Notes: generated by a model from the sequence alone, not told the origin. 64,000 nucleotides of DNA from Hungatella sp. (GCA_022792815.1 JAAWBS010000021.1:106936-170935); one strand, 5' to 3'; shown: positions 26,369 through 36,814, numbered from the stretch's first letter. Numbers and translations are program-made.

Positions 26369-27172
26369 TCATCCTCCCTGCACCGCAAGTTTTCTCTGTG
26401 CCCTTGTCATGATCCCCTGCCCCACTGCCGCAAGGATCAAAAGCCAAATCATCTGAAGACCTATAGCTCTCACTGCATCCATTCCCCACAGATCCCCACT
26501 GTAGATCCGAAGAGGTACATTCTGCATAGCGGCAAAGGGAAGGACCTCCATGACCTCTCTCATCCTGTCCGGAAAAAACGGCAGCGGGATCACTGCCCCG
26601 TTAAAGAAATCCATCACCGTGGTGGCCACCAGCCGAAGCCCCTGGGGCGAGATGGTATAAAAGGTGATCACATAGATCAGGGTCCCAAATGCCACTGTCA
26701 CCAGAAGCCCCAGAACCATAGACAGGATAAACACGGCAAACGCCCCGAGGCTGAAAGGAGCTCTCAGCCCGTAAGGCTCCGGGAGAAGCACCGCAAAGAC
26801 GAGAATCGGCATACACCGCAAGGAGGCTCTGGCCATACGAAGAGCCAGTCCTCTCACAAACAGCAAGGGATACAGCCTTATGGGGCGGCACAGCTCATAG
26901 GCGATGTTTCCGTCCTTGATGGATTCCAGAATCTCATTTTCCAGCATCCAGGAGGCAAACAGGGCCAAAAAGGCCTGCTGAAACCAGATATAGGTGACCG
27001 TGGCGGAAAATGTCATGGGAAACCGCTCCGGTTCTGCCTGATAAAATGCCCGAAACATGGCGATCTCCAATCCTCCCCAGACAAACTGAGTCGCCACTCC
27101 CGCCCAGGCAGCCGTCCGGTACTGAAGCCCCATGAGGAAACGGAGGCGAAAAAAAGAAAGGTATTTTTTCAT
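26369..27172 (-). CDS. ABC-2 type transporter permease (COG4587-like)
   Basis: 267 residues, six membrane segments. The segment ENEILESIKDGNIAYELCRPI (compare the VRKGEFDRVMVRPRG segment of the partner permease) marks it as a paralogue of the downstream permease, so the two probably form a heterodimeric membrane domain. It starts 12 bp after the ATPase gene, and its stop lies four bases before the next start. The trio order ATPase-permease-permease is common in Firmicutes and is usually annotated as an uncharacterised export system. Confidence 0.88.
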   Translation of the reverse strand: MKKYLSFFRLRFLMGLQYRTAAWAGVATQFVWGGLEIAMFRAFYQAEPERFPMTFSATVTYIWFQQAFLALFASWMLENEILESIKDGNIAYELCRPIRLYPLLFVRGLALRMARASLRCMPILVFAVLLPEPYGLRAPFSLGAFAVFILSMVLGLLVTVAFGTLIYVITFYTISPQGLRLVATTVMDFFNGAVIPLPFFPDRMREVMEVLPFAAMQNVPLRIYSGDLWGMDAVRAIGLQMIWLLILAAVGQGIMTRAQRKLAVQGG

Positions 27173-27184
27173 CTTCTCCCCTCC

Positions 27185-27973
27185 CTAGATCTGATATGAC
27201 TTATAGAGCTCTGCCACGGTCTCATCGATGGTTTCTCCTCCACGGCGGATCTGATCCAAGTTTCCGTCCATAAGAAGCCTCCCTTTCCCGATGAGAATGA
27301 TTCTGCGTGTCAGGGCCTCGATGTCCTGCATGTCGTGGGTGGTAAGGATCACCGTGGTGCCGTGCTCCTCATTCTGTCTCAGGATAAACTCCCGAACCGC
27401 CAGCTTGGACACGGCGTCCAGACCGATGGTAGGCTCGTCCAGAAACAGGATCCGGGGGCCGTGAAGCAGAGAGGCAGCGATCTCACAGCGCATCCTCTGG
27501 CCTAATGACAGCTGTCTGGCAGGGGTTCTTAAAAGCTCCCCCAGATTCAGAAGCGTCGTCAGTTCTTCCAGATTTCGGTTGTAGGTTTTATGGGAAATCG
27601 AATAGATGTCCTTCAAAAGCTCATAGGAATCTATGACCGGAACATCCCACCACAGCTGCGTGCGCTGGCCGAACACAACGCCGATGTCTCTTACATGGCT
27701 GATTCTGTCCTTCCATGGAGTCCTGCCGTTGACAAGACAGGTTCCCGAGTCGGGTGTGAGTATTCCGCTTAGAATTTTGATTGTAGAACTCTTTCCTGCT
27801 CCGTTGGGACCGATGTACCCCACCATCTCCCCGTCCCCGATGGTAAAACTGATGTGGTCGAGGGCCTGGATGGTCTCGTATTCCCTGCGAAACAGAGCAC
27901 GGCAGGCCTCCTTAAAGCCTGCATTTCTTTTTGCAACCTTGTACGATTTGCAGATGTCTCTCATCTCAATCAT
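27185..27973 (-). CDS. ABC transporter ATP-binding protein (DrrA/COG4586-like)
   Basis: 262-residue ATPase for the two permeases that follow. Walker A is GYIGPNGAGKSSTIKIL, the Q-loop is VVFGQRTQLWWD, the signature is LSLGQRMRCEIAASLL, Walker B is RILFLDEPTIGLD, and the switch His lies in LTTHDMQDIE. The FGQRTQLWWD form with an aromatic pair is typical of COG4586 ATPases. The ATG at 27973 has AGGAGG eight bases upstream, which fits better than the longer reading. First gene of the operon; the promoter must lie in 27974-28091, where I could not choose one. Confidence 0.93.
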   Translation of the reverse strand: MIEMRDICKSYKVAKRNAGFKEACRALFRREYETIQALDHISFTIGDGEMVGYIGPNGAGKSSTIKILSGILTPDSGTCLVNGRTPWKDRISHVRDIGVVFGQRTQLWWDVPVIDSYELLKDIYSISHKTYNRNLEELTTLLNLGELLRTPARQLSLGQRMRCEIAASLLHGPRILFLDEPTIGLDAVSKLAVREFILRQNEEHGTTVILTTHDMQDIEALTRRIILIGKGRLLMDGNLDQIRRGGETIDETVAELYKSYQI

Positions 27974-28091
27974 AGCTGCTTCCTCCTGGTAGTAATATAT
28001 TTCATATCTTGCCAAGTCGGTCAGTCTCCCGCGGCACGGCCGCCAAGAGCCTGTTCACTGATTCAGTTGTTCGCTGACAGAGGGACTTCTG

Positions 28092-28457
28092 TCACACCAT
28101 CTTATGCAGCTTGTCGCTGTGCTCGATGATCACGGTCTTCATGAGACCGATATCCTGAGTCGTCTGTTCCATCTTCTCCACTCCTCTGGCATATCGGTTA
28201 TAGGTTGAAGTGTAACACGCCTCGATATTCTGGAGTCTCGGAAGAATCTCGTTCTCCTGGGTAACTTGGATCTTTTTGATGTCCAGTTCCGCCTGATCCA
28301 TCCTGGCTTCGAGCCGATCCATCCTGGCTTCGAGCCGATCCATCCTGACTTCGAGCCCATCTAGCCTGGCCTCAATCTTGTCCAGCCTGGCATAGATCGG
28401 TTTCAATTTGTCGTCCATCATCTTCGAGATGGCAAGTAATAATTCATTGTTGCTCAA
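28092..28457 (-). CDS. coiled-coil protein with internal repeats
   Basis: 121 residues read from a TTG at 28457, which has GGGGGGAG seven bases upstream; longer readings enter non-coding sequence. The first 25 residues (SNNELLLAISKMMDDKL) are followed by heptads (RLDKIEARLDGLEVRMDRL and on to about residue 75) that form a long coiled coil, encoded in part by 21-bp tandem repeats. The rest (NEILPRLQNIEACYTSTYNRYARG) is helical with no known motif. No membrane segment or signal peptide. Similar short coiled-coil proteins of unknown function are scattered in clostridia. It is isolated, between the ABC operon and the symporter gene. Confidence 0.75.
   Translation of the reverse strand: MSNNELLLAISKMMDDKLKPIYARLDKIEARLDGLEVRMDRLEARMDRLEARMDQAELDIKKIQVTQENEILPRLQNIEACYTSTYNRYARGVEKMEQTTQDIGLMKTVIIEHSDKLHKMV
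28299..28361 (-). repeat. 21-bp tandem repeat within the coiled-coil gene
   Basis: Two identical 21-bp units (28299-28319 and 28320-28340) and a third with two or three changes (28341-28361); more diverged copies continue to about 28400. Each unit adds seven residues, one heptad (RMDRLEA), so copy changes alter coil length without a frameshift. Confidence 0.85.
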
Positions 28458-28573
28458 ATAATCTCTCCCCCCTCTTTTTCTTTTATCATACCACATGCCC
28501 CAGGCAAAATCAAGGGCCGCGTCAGAGTCAGGAGACAGCCGCCTGCAAGGGGTGGCTGCCCTATTTCCCTCTC

Positions 28574-29944
28574 TCAGCCGCCGAATTTGGCCCAATATCC
28601 CTGAAGGAAGATCACCAGAATCACTACCGGCAGCACATAGCTCACATACACCTTAGCCCACCCGGGAAACTTAAGACCGGTTCCCTCGTTGGCCTCCTTG
28701 AGAAACTTCTCAAATCCCCACCCGTATCTGCTGGTACAGAACAAGAGATAGAGAAGGCTTCCTACAGGCAGAAGGTTATTGCTCACCAGAAAATCTTCCA
28801 GATCCAGCACATTGGTCCCCTCCCCCAGAGGCGCAAACCCGCTCCACAGGTTAAATCCCAGGACACAGGGCACGGACAGGAGTATGACTGCCGCCACATT
28901 CCACACCACCGCCGTCTTCACACTGCATCCGGTTAAGTCCGTGGCAAAGGACACGATGTTCTGGAAAACCGCGATGACCGTGGACATGGCCGCAAAGGAC
29001 ATGAACAGGAAAAACAGGCTGCCCCACAGCCGCCCTCCTGCCATGTGGTTAAACACATTGGGAAGCGTGATAAAGATTAGGGAAGGGCCTGCATCCGGCT
29101 CGATGCCGTATGCAAAGCAGGCCGGAAAGATGATCAGCCCTGCCATAAAGGCCACCAGAGTATCCAAAAGCAGCACACTGACTGCCTCCCCGGTCAGACG
29201 TTTCTCCTTCCCGATGTAGCTTCCGAAGATAGCCAGGGCGCCGATCCCGATGCTTAAGGTAAAAAAGGACTGTCCCAGGGCCGCAAAGACCGCCTCCCCG
29301 ACTCCCGCCTCTTTCACCTTGGAAAAATCCGGTTTCAGATAGAATTCCAGGCCGACTCCTCCGCCCTTGATCATCATGGAATTTCCTGCCAGCACGAGCA
29401 TGAGAAACAGCAGACAGACCATCATCCATTTGGTGATCTTCTCCACGCCGTTCTTAAGACCCATGCCGCACACGGAAAATCCTAACAGCACCACGATCAC
29501 CATCATGGCCATCATCAGGACGGGGTCCGAGAGCATGGCGCCGAATTCGGCCCCCACCTCGGCCGCCTCCATGGCAGCAAAATCTCCCATCATCATCTTC
29601 ACGAAATAGAGAATCATCCAGCCTGCCACGGTGGTGTAAAACATCATCAGCAGGTAATTGCCCGCAAGGGCGATGCATTTCCCCTGGTGCCATCTGCCCC
29701 CTTTCGGCTCCAACACCTCAAAAGAAAGGGCGGCACTTTTCTGGCTGGCCCTTCCCACGGCAAACTCCATCACCACAATCGGCAGTCCCAGCACTACCAA
29801 AAACAACAGATAGATCAGCACAAATGCCGCTCCCCCGTACTGTCCCACAATATAGGGAAACCTCCACACATTGCCCAGGCCGATGGCACATCCTGCGGAT
29901 ATGAGGATGAATCCCAGCCTGGAAGAAAATTTTTCTCGTTCCAT
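28574..29944 (-). CDS. sodium-dependent symporter, NSS (SNF) family
   Basis: Na+-coupled importer of amino acids or related amines. The 456 residues carry the NSS signature at the N-terminus (GFILISAGCAIGLGNVWRFPYIVGQYGGAAF), about 11-12 membrane helices, the unwound helix 6 region (AALGQSFFTLSIGIGALAIFGSY) and helix 8 (FMSFAAMSTVIAVFQNIVSF) that supply Na+ ligands. AAGGAG precedes the ATG. It follows hflX by 68 bp on the same strand and could be the last gene of that unit. Substrate not predictable. Confidence 0.93.
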   Translation of the reverse strand: MEREKFSSRLGFILISAGCAIGLGNVWRFPYIVGQYGGAAFVLIYLLFLVVLGLPIVVMEFAVGRASQKSAALSFEVLEPKGGRWHQGKCIALAGNYLLMMFYTTVAGWMILYFVKMMMGDFAAMEAAEVGAEFGAMLSDPVLMMAMMVIVVLLGFSVCGMGLKNGVEKITKWMMVCLLFLMLVLAGNSMMIKGGGVGLEFYLKPDFSKVKEAGVGEAVFAALGQSFFTLSIGIGALAIFGSYIGKEKRLTGEAVSVLLLDTLVAFMAGLIIFPACFAYGIEPDAGPSLIFITLPNVFNHMAGGRLWGSLFFLFMSFAAMSTVIAVFQNIVSFATDLTGCSVKTAVVWNVAAVILLSVPCVLGFNLWSGFAPLGEGTNVLDLEDFLVSNNLLPVGSLLYLLFCTSRYGWGFEKFLKEANEGTGLKFPGWAKVYVSYVLPVVILVIFLQGYWAKFGG

Positions 29945-30012
29945 GTCCTCTCCTTATCTAATGGTTCTGTCTGTGTATGCCCGGTCTGATCTCCTCAGAG
30001 CAGACCCGGCTT

Positions 30013-31266
<1,254 letters not shown>

Positions 31267-31281
31267 TCAAGACTCCTTTCC

Positions 31282-32109
31282 CTATCTGGTCTTTAAAAAA
31301 TCGATCTCCTTCTCGATCTCCGGCGTGGCCCCGTAAGCCGCGGCGCACTGCTGTAAGATGGACAATGCCCTGGCAAAATCCAGCTTCTTCTCGTAGGCAG
31401 CGGCCTGGTTGATCATCAGGCTCTTCATGGCCGTCACATCCCCGGTCCCAATCCCCTGTTCCAGGTATCGGATCGCCTCATCATAGTCTCCCGCCTCCAG
31501 CCGGCATACGCCCATCCGATTATAAATTTCCCCGTTTTTGATGCCGTCATTCACCGCCTGCTCATACAGTTCCATGGCCTCGTCAGATCGGTTCTGCTCT
31601 GTCAGGGTCTGCCCCAGGCGCAGAAGGATCCTGGCTGTCTCAGGGTCATCCTTCCCAGACTCATACAGCTTCTGATACTGCTCCTTAGCCTTGTCCCCCT
31701 GCCCTGCTTCGGCGTATAGCAGGCAGGCCCGCTCCCGATACTCCCTTCTCTCCTGGTCCGCCTCGAGAAGAATCTCATAGGTGTAGGCTGCCGCCTCGTA
31801 GTCCCCTGCCTCATACTCTGCCTGAGCCCGGTATTTTAAGAGATCCAGCTCAAACTCCCCCACAAGCCCCTTAGAGCCGGTGTGAAGAGCCTGTTCAAAG
31901 GAAGCGATAGCCTCCTCACAGTCCCCTGCCCGAAGCTGCTCGATGCCCTGAAGCCTCAGGTTATACCGCTCCTCCTCGCTGTCTCTGCACCCGGAAAGGA
32001 TGAGTGAGGTTCCCAGGCACACCGCCGCCAGCCATCCGAAGGCCTTCGCCGCCGGCCCCCCCCGCTTTGCTCTCCCTGTATTCCTCTCCCTCTCTTCTCC
32101 TGTTCTCAT
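31282..32109 (-). CDS. TPR-repeat lipoprotein
   Basis: 275 residues. A basic start and hydrophobic segment end in the lipobox LILSGC (Cys near residue 41), so the mature protein is anchored to the outer face of the membrane. The remainder is at least five tetratricopeptide repeats (for example EEAIASFEQALHTG, DKAKEQYQKLYESG, DEAMELYEQAVNDG, DEAIRYLEQGIGTG), a protein-binding scaffold. It begins five bases after dut ends and ends 15 bp before hflX, so it is cotranscribed with both, though no functional link is evident. Confidence 0.88.
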   Translation of the reverse strand: MRTGEERERNTGRAKRGGPAAKAFGWLAAVCLGTSLILSGCRDSEEERYNLRLQGIEQLRAGDCEEAIASFEQALHTGSKGLVGEFELDLLKYRAQAEYEAGDYEAAAYTYEILLEADQERREYRERACLLYAEAGQGDKAKEQYQKLYESGKDDPETARILLRLGQTLTEQNRSDEAMELYEQAVNDGIKNGEIYNRMGVCRLEAGDYDEAIRYLEQGIGTGDVTAMKSLMINQAAAYEKKLDFARALSILQQCAAAYGATPEIEKEIDFLKTR

Positions 32110-32114
32110 CTTCC

Positions 32115-32549
32115 CTATCTGACCCCCGTGCTCCCCAGGCCGCCTCGATCTTCCCCTTCTAAGGCGTCCCGCTCCTCAAATGTGATCGCCGGCTGGTGCT
32201 CCATGATGCGGAACTGGCAGATCCGGTCATTGACCGAGATCCTGGTATCTCTCAGGGCATAGGCCGGAAAATACCACTGGTCATGGTCTCCGCAGTAGGT
32301 CTCGTCGATGATTCCCATATGGTTGGTCTGGATGATGCCGAAGTTCTTAAAAGTGGAGCTTCTGGGCACGATGTGAGCCTCATACCCTTTGGGCAGCTTC
32401 ATGGCCACCCCCAGGGGAATCAGGCGAAACTGGCCTGCCACAAGCTCCACATCCTCTGCAGCACGCAAGTCGATCCAGTCCGACTTGCCTCCTATATAAC
32501 ACAATTTATCGATCTTGTCGGTAAAATATTTGATCTGTACTGGTTCCAT
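32115..32549 (-). CDS. dut: dUTP diphosphatase
   Basis: Trimeric dUTPase that hydrolyses dUTP to dUMP and keeps uracil out of DNA. The 144 residues contain the five family motifs in order: WIDLRAAED (1), [11 protein letters not shown] (2), [12 protein letters not shown] (3, the catalytic Asp), [15 protein letters not shown] (4) and the C-terminal GGLGSTG (5, usually GGFGSTG). Motif 3 is followed by QWYFPAYAL, an insert seen in clostridial forms. First gene of a dut-TPR-hflX unit with its own promoter at 32586-32614. Confidence 0.93.
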   Translation of the reverse strand: MEPVQIKYFTDKIDKLCYIGGKSDWIDLRAAEDVELVAGQFRLIPLGVAMKLPKGYEAHIVPRSSTFKNFGIIQTNHMGIIDETYCGDHDQWYFPAYALRDTRISVNDRICQFRIMEHQPAITFEERDALEGEDRGGLGSTGVR

Positions 32550-32585
32550 GGATGTCTTTTTCTCCTCTCGAAATCGTTATCCTCC

Positions 32586-32614
32586 ATTCTACCATATAGA
32601 AAATGGACTGTAAA
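32586..32614 (-). promoter_or_regulatory. promoter of the dut-TPR-hflX unit
   Basis: Minus-strand TTTACA (32609-32614), 17-bp spacer, TAGAAT (32586-32591), ending 36 bases before the dut start. Confidence 0.75.
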
Positions 32615-32644
32615 CAGCTTTTGCACTTTTCCCTGGCATTGGCC

Positions 32645-32687
32645 AAAGACACAGCAGCGGCCCGATCCGGTCCGCTGCTGTGTCTTT
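32645..32687 (-). terminator. hairpin terminator after the AraC-HD gene
   Basis: A 16-bp stem (AAAGACACAGCAGCGG with CCGCTGCTGTGTCTTT) and an 11-base loop, 12 bp beyond the stop; only a short T run follows on the minus strand. Confidence 0.7.
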
Positions 32688-32699
32688 GATCTGAATCCT

Positions 32700-33611
32700 C
32701 TATGCTTCCATATACATTAATGCCAGGTCATTGAGCTCTGCTGCCAGCTTCTCATTGCCCAGAGCCGCCGCTGCCGGCAAAAATACCTCGATGGTCTCCC
32801 TGGCTTTTGCCCTCCTAATCTCCCGCTCCATGTACTCCACAGTCCTCATGTTGTGAAGACGTTCGGCCAGCTTGACCAAAAACACCGCCTCCTTCCACTC
32901 TGCCATATTTTTCTCGTCAGCCTCATGGACATCCTTCACAAGTTCTTTTACCTTCTCCGGAACCTCAAGCTGACTGGGCAAGGTGTTCGTCTTTTTGAAG
33001 ACATCGCACAGCATACCTGACAGGATTACCTCCGGTTCTGCCTCCATCTCCGCCAAGAGGACTGCCACATGCAGGGGGTGCGTCACGTACTCGTCCCCGG
33101 AATATCTCTTTTTCCCCTCATAGGCCCTGTCCGCACATCCATAGACCTGTCTGATCTCCTCCCTGTCAAGAGAGATCCGGTTCTCCTCCACAGTCTCCAC
33201 CAGCGCTTTCACCAACTCTTCCTTGGTCATGTGGACATCCCTCTGTCTCATAAATACATGTTCCATTCCCCTCTCTCCTTCCCGAAGCCGCAGCTCCATA
33301 GCCTTTAATAGGGCGGGGGAAAATCCGAACTCCCGGCTAAAAGCTCTGGTAAATCCGCTGTGGGAACCATATCCGCAGCTCATAGCCGCGTCGATGATCT
33401 TACTGCCTTCCAGGATATACCCTGAGGCCCGAATCAGCTTCCGTCTGGTCACATACTCCATGACGGACACCCCCATATGCCTTCGAAACATCCGGGAAAA
33501 ATAGTAGGGAGAATAGCCTGCATGACAGGAAATAATCTCTACTGACAAGGGTTCCCTGATATGCCTCTCGATGAAATCCAGGCTGTCTCTCACCAGCACT
33601 TCTCGTCTCAT
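32700..33611 (-). CDS. AraC-type DNA-binding domain fused to a RelA/SpoT-like HD domain
   Basis: 303 residues in two parts. Residues 1-107 are a complete AraC/XylS DNA-binding domain with both helix-turn-helices (SVEIISCHAGYSPYYFSRMFRRHMG and IIDAAMSCGYGSHSGFTRAFSREFG) at the N-terminus rather than the usual C-terminus. Residues 150-303 match the RelA/SpoT hydrolase domain: YSGDEYVTHPLHVAVLLAEME, then FLVKLAERLHNMRTVEYM and ARETIEVFLPAAAALG. Key hydrolase residues are changed: the HDVVED motif reads C202-D-V-F-K-K, and the Asp of KLADRLHNMRT is Glu250. His178 remains. So the HD part is probably a non-hydrolytic sensor, perhaps of ppGpp. It is a single-gene unit. Function is inferred, not known. 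Confidence 0.85.
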   Translation of the reverse strand: MRREVLVRDSLDFIERHIREPLSVEIISCHAGYSPYYFSRMFRRHMGVSVMEYVTRRKLIRASGYILEGSKIIDAAMSCGYGSHSGFTRAFSREFGFSPALLKAMELRLREGERGMEHVFMRQRDVHMTKEELVKALVETVEENRISLDREEIRQVYGCADRAYEGKKRYSGDEYVTHPLHVAVLLAEMEAEPEVILSGMLCDVFKKTNTLPSQLEVPEKVKELVKDVHEADEKNMAEWKEAVFLVKLAERLHNMRTVEYMEREIRRAKARETIEVFLPAAAALGNEKLAAELNDLALMYMEA

Positions 33612-33686
33612 CTCCCCGCCGCCTTTCTTTCATGTAATACGTTCATCATACCACATCGCCCCGGCTTTTGCTTTGCAGATGCTGCC

Positions 33687-33738
33687 AAAAAACGTCCGAG
33701 AGCCCGATCTTTTTCAAAGACCGGCTCCGGACGTCTCT
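33687..33738 (-). terminator. terminator of the csoR-copA unit
   Basis: A long GC-rich stem-loop (ACGTCCGGAGCC pairing with GGGCTCTCGGACGT) followed by six T on the minus strand, shortly after the copA stop. Confidence 0.88.
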
Positions 33739-33762
33739 GGTTCCATGGTGTTACACAGCTTC

Positions 33763-33972
33763 CTACTGAACAGAAATTACCTTGTAATCCTGATCCTCCA
33801 CTGTCTTTTTCAGCACGTCGTCTGAGATGTCACGATCCAGAGTCACCACAGCCGTGCCCGCCTCATGGCTCACCACAGCCTCTTTTACCTCCGGCAGGGC
33901 CTCTAAGCACTTCTTCACTCTGGCCTCACAGTGGCCGCACATCATTCCCTCAATTTTCATAGTCTTTTCCAT
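33763..33972 (-). CDS. putative internal start giving a free CopZ-like copper chaperone
   Basis: Within the 3' end of copA and in the same frame, an ATG at 33972 has GGAGGAG six bases upstream. From it, 69 residues would form a complete HMA domain ([15 protein letters not shown], beta-alpha-beta-beta-alpha-beta, ending YKVISVQ), equal to a stand-alone CopZ. In related bacteria copZ is usually a separate gene after copA. The ribosome site inside a coding frame is strong evidence for dual use, but the fused form is also made unless something stops it. Confidence 0.5.
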   Translation of the reverse strand: MEKTMKIEGMMCGHCEARVKKCLEALPEVKEAVVSHEAGTAVVTLDRDISDDVLKKTVEDQDYKVISVQ

Positions 33973-36282
33973 GGTTGTCTCCTCCAATTTTTTCGTTTCT
34001 ATTTTTTTATCTCTCCCCGCATCGTGGATGCGGAACAGATTCAGTCTCAGGGCATTGGTCACCACGCAGAAGCTGGACAGGCTCATGGCCGCTGCCCCGA
34101 ACATAGGATTTAGCTTCCAACCAAACAGAGGATACCACAATCCGGCTGCCAGGGGAATCCCCACCACATTGTAGAAAAAAGCCCAAAACAGATTTTCATG
34201 GATATTTCTCAAGGTGGCGCGGCTTAAGCGGATGGCCGCCGGGACATCGCTCAGCCGGCTCTTCATCAGCACCACATCCGCAGCGTCGATGGCGATATCG
34301 GTTCCCGCACCGATGGCGATGCCGATATCCGCCCTGGTCAGGGCCGGGGCATCGTTGATGCCGTCTCCCACCATGGCTACCTTGCCCTTGTTCTTCAAAG
34401 AGCGGATCACGCTCTCCTTGCCGTCGGGAAGGACTCCGGCGATCACCTGGTCCACCCCTGCCTGTGCCCCGATGGCCTTGGCGGTCCTCTCATTGTCACC
34501 GGTCAGCATAACCACTCTGATTCCCATGTTCTGAAGCTCTCTCACCGCCTGGGGACTGTCCTCCTTGATCACGTCCGCCACGGCGATGATTCCCATCAGC
34601 TGCCCGCCGCGGCTGAAGAAGAGAGGCGTCTTTCCCTCCTCCGCCAGACCCTCTGACCGGGTCTTCAATGCTTCCGGAACTTCGGACTGACTGCGGATAA
34701 ATGTAAGATTCCCTCCTGCCAGAATCTGTCCTTTAAGCACACCGGACAGACCGTTTCCTGGCAGAGCCTGAAATTCCGTGACTTCCTCCGCTTTTATACC
34801 CAATTCCTGGGCCTGCACCAGGACCGCTCTGGCCAGGGGATGTTCGCTTTTCTTCTCCAGGGCGCAGGCGTGGGCCAGAAGCTCGGTCTCCGAGACTCCG
34901 TCCGCCGGGATCAGATCAGTCACTCTCGGTTCCCCTCTTGTGATGGTCCCCGTCTTATCCAGTGCCACGATCTCCGTCTTGCCGGCCTCCTCCAGAGAGA
35001 CAGCCGTCTTAAAGAGGATTCCGTTCTTGGCTCCCATGCCGTTGCCCACCATAATAGCTACCGGCGTGGCGAGACCCAGCGCACAGGGACAGCTGATCAC
35101 CAGCACGGAGATACCTCTGGCCAGGGCGAATCCCAGTCCCTGACCTGCCAACAGCCATACCAGGATAGTGATGGCGGACACGGCGATCACGGCAGGGACA
35201 AAGACTCCTGACACCCGGTCTGCCACCTTGGCGATGGGAGCCTTGGTCGCCGCCGCATCACTTACCATCTGGATGATCTGGGACAGGGTGGTGTCCTCCC
35301 CCACCCGGGTGGCCCGGCACTTGAGAAACCCGGACTGGTTGACCGTGGCGGCGGACACCTTATCTCCGGTTTCCTTATCCACCGGGATGCTCTCTCCGGT
35401 CAGCGCCGACTCGTTGACCGCACTGCTGCCCTCTAAGACTACACCGTCCACCGGAATATTTTCACCCGGACGCACCACAAAGATGTCATCCCGCTTTACC
35501 TGATCCACCGATACCTCTGTCTCTGTCCCGTTCCTTAAGACAGTGGCCGTCTTAGGAGCCAGCTTCATCAGACTCTTTAAGGCGTCCGTCGTCCTCCCCT
35601 TGGAACGGGCTTCCAGCATCTTTCCCACGGTGATCAGAGTCAGAATCATAGCTGCCGACTCAAAATAGAACTCGTGCATAGCTTCCATAACCCCTGCCAT
35701 GTCCCCCCTCATCTGGGCGTCGGTCATGGCGAACAGGGCATAAATACTGTAGACAAAGGATGCGCCGGATCCCAATGCCACCAGGGTATCCATGTTGGGG
35801 GCTCTGTGCCACAGGCTCTTAAAACCGCTGACAAAAAACTTCTGATTGATCACCATGATGGCCACTGTCAAAAGCAGCTGCAAAAGCCCCATGGCCACAT
35901 GGTTGCCGGCGATCCAGGACGGAACCGGCCAGTTCCACATCATATGCCCCATGGAAATGTACATGAGAACCACGAGAAATCCCAGAGAAGAAAACAGCCG
36001 CTGCTTTAACACCGGGGTCTCTCTGTCTTTTAAACTGTCCTCTGCTGCCTGCATGGCGCCGGCAGTCTCTCTGCCTCCTTCGGTGCCTTTCGGGGAAGCA
36101 CCGTATCCGGCGGCCTCCACCGCCGCTATGATATCCTGAGCCGCGGCGCTGCCCTCCACTCCCATGGAGTTGGTCAGAAGACTCACGGAACAGGAGGACA
36201 CTCCCTCCACTTTCGATACCGCCTTCTCCACCCTGGCGCTGCAAGCCGCGCAGCTCATCCCTGTCACTGTATACTGTTCCAT
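33763..36282 (-). CDS. copA: copper-translocating P1B-type ATPase CopA with C-terminal CopZ-like domain
   Basis: Membrane pump that exports Cu(I). The 839-residue product has an N-terminal heavy-metal-binding domain ([11 protein letters not shown]), eight membrane helices, the actuator TGES (about 295-298), the ion-binding C398-P-C400, the phosphorylation site D442-KTGT, and GDGINDAP. Unusually a second metal-binding domain with [11 protein letters not shown] sits at the C-terminus (from residue 771). There Met771 is preceded by GGAGGAG and a six-base spacer, so a free 69-residue CopZ-like chaperone may also be made from 33972. The gene is 89 bp after csoR, and both read from the CsoR-controlled promoter. 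Confidence 0.95.
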   Translation of the reverse strand: MEQYTVTGMSCAACSARVEKAVSKVEGVSSCSVSLLTNSMGVEGSAAAQDIIAAVEAAGYGASPKGTEGGRETAGAMQAAEDSLKDRETPVLKQRLFSSLGFLVVLMYISMGHMMWNWPVPSWIAGNHVAMGLLQLLLTVAIMVINQKFFVSGFKSLWHRAPNMDTLVALGSGASFVYSIYALFAMTDAQMRGDMAGVMEAMHEFYFESAAMILTLITVGKMLEARSKGRTTDALKSLMKLAPKTATVLRNGTETEVSVDQVKRDDIFVVRPGENIPVDGVVLEGSSAVNESALTGESIPVDKETGDKVSAATVNQSGFLKCRATRVGEDTTLSQIIQMVSDAAATKAPIAKVADRVSGVFVPAVIAVSAITILVWLLAGQGLGFALARGISVLVISCPCALGLATPVAIMVGNGMGAKNGILFKTAVSLEEAGKTEIVALDKTGTITRGEPRVTDLIPADGVSETELLAHACALEKKSEHPLARAVLVQAQELGIKAEEVTEFQALPGNGLSGVLKGQILAGGNLTFIRSQSEVPEALKTRSEGLAEEGKTPLFFSRGGQLMGIIAVADVIKEDSPQAVRELQNMGIRVVMLTGDNERTAKAIGAQAGVDQVIAGVLPDGKESVIRSLKNKGKVAMVGDGINDAPALTRADIGIAIGAGTDIAIDAADVVLMKSRLSDVPAAIRLSRATLRNIHENLFWAFFYNVVGIPLAAGLWYPLFGWKLNPMFGAAAMSLSSFCVVTNALRLNLFRIHDAGRDKKIETKKLEETTMEKTMKIEGMMCGHCEARVKKCLEALPEVKEAVVSHEAGTAVVTLDRDISDDVLKKTVEDQDYKVISVQ

Positions 36283-36371
36283 CGATCACCCTCCTTGAGC
36301 ACGGTCTCTGTCACCCTAAAATCCGGTTTCCCTATCGGTTATCCTTGCCGATTCTCCCGCTTTTCATCCCC

Positions 36372-36680
36372 CTATTTCATCAGTTTCTGCAGAGTAGACA
36401 CCAGTTCATCGATGGTCTCCTCTTTTCCCTCTCGAATATCCCGGGCCACACAAGTGCGGATATGGTTGGCCAGCAGCACCTTATTAAAACTGTTCAAGGC
36501 CGCATTGGCCGCAGCCACCTGAACCAGAATCTCCGGACAGTAGACATCCTTCTCCACCATGCCCTTGATCCCCCGGATCTGTCCCTCGATCCGGTTGAGA
36601 CGGTGAATCAAATCCTTGTATTCCTGTTCCGAACGCTCTTTGGTCTTGTGACAACATTCACATCCGTTATTCTGCTCCAT
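36372..36680 (-). CDS. csoR: copper-sensing transcriptional repressor CsoR
   Basis: DUF156-family homotetrameric repressor that releases DNA when Cu(I) binds. The 102 residues include the family helix HRLNRIEGQIRGIKGMVEKD and the copper ligands Cys-His-Cys: YCPEIL, then NHIRTCVA. The N-terminus is Cys-rich (GCECCHK), an additional possible metal site. The ATG at 36680 has GGAGG five bases upstream. It is the first gene of csoR-copA, with a palindromic operator inside its promoter at 36705-36733. Confidence 0.95.
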   Translation of the reverse strand: MEQNNGCECCHKTKERSEQEYKDLIHRLNRIEGQIRGIKGMVEKDVYCPEILVQVAAANAALNSFNKVLLANHIRTCVARDIREGKEETIDELVSTLQKLMK

Positions 36681-36704
36681 CTTATCCTCCTTCTCTCTGC
36701 AACC

Positions 36705-36733
36705 ATTATATACCCCTCTAGGGTATATTGCAA
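36705..36733 (-). promoter_or_regulatory. csoR-copA promoter with CsoR operator in the spacer
   Basis: Minus-strand TTGCAA (36728-36733), exactly 17 bp, TATAAT (36705-36710). The spacer is the GC-cored palindrome TATACCCTAGAGGGGTA, extending to ATATACCC/GGGTATAT arms at 36708-36728. CsoR is known to bind such sites, so promoter and operator coincide. Confidence 0.88.
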
Positions 36734-36773
36734 GCATTTTTTCGGCAACCTTGTCCTACTTATCGTTTCACAG

Positions 36774-36814
36774 AAAAAAGCAGCCGTTTCTCGGGTCAGA
36801 GACACAGCTGCTTT
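36774..36814 (-). terminator. terminator after degV
   Basis: Minus-strand stem (AAAGCAGC with GCTGCTTT plus inner pairs) followed by five to six T; it separates degV from the csoR promoter. Confidence 0.8.

Noticed and set aside
28299..28400. CRISPR-like array
   Set aside because: The 21-bp units are directly adjacent with no spacers and encode heptads within a gene.
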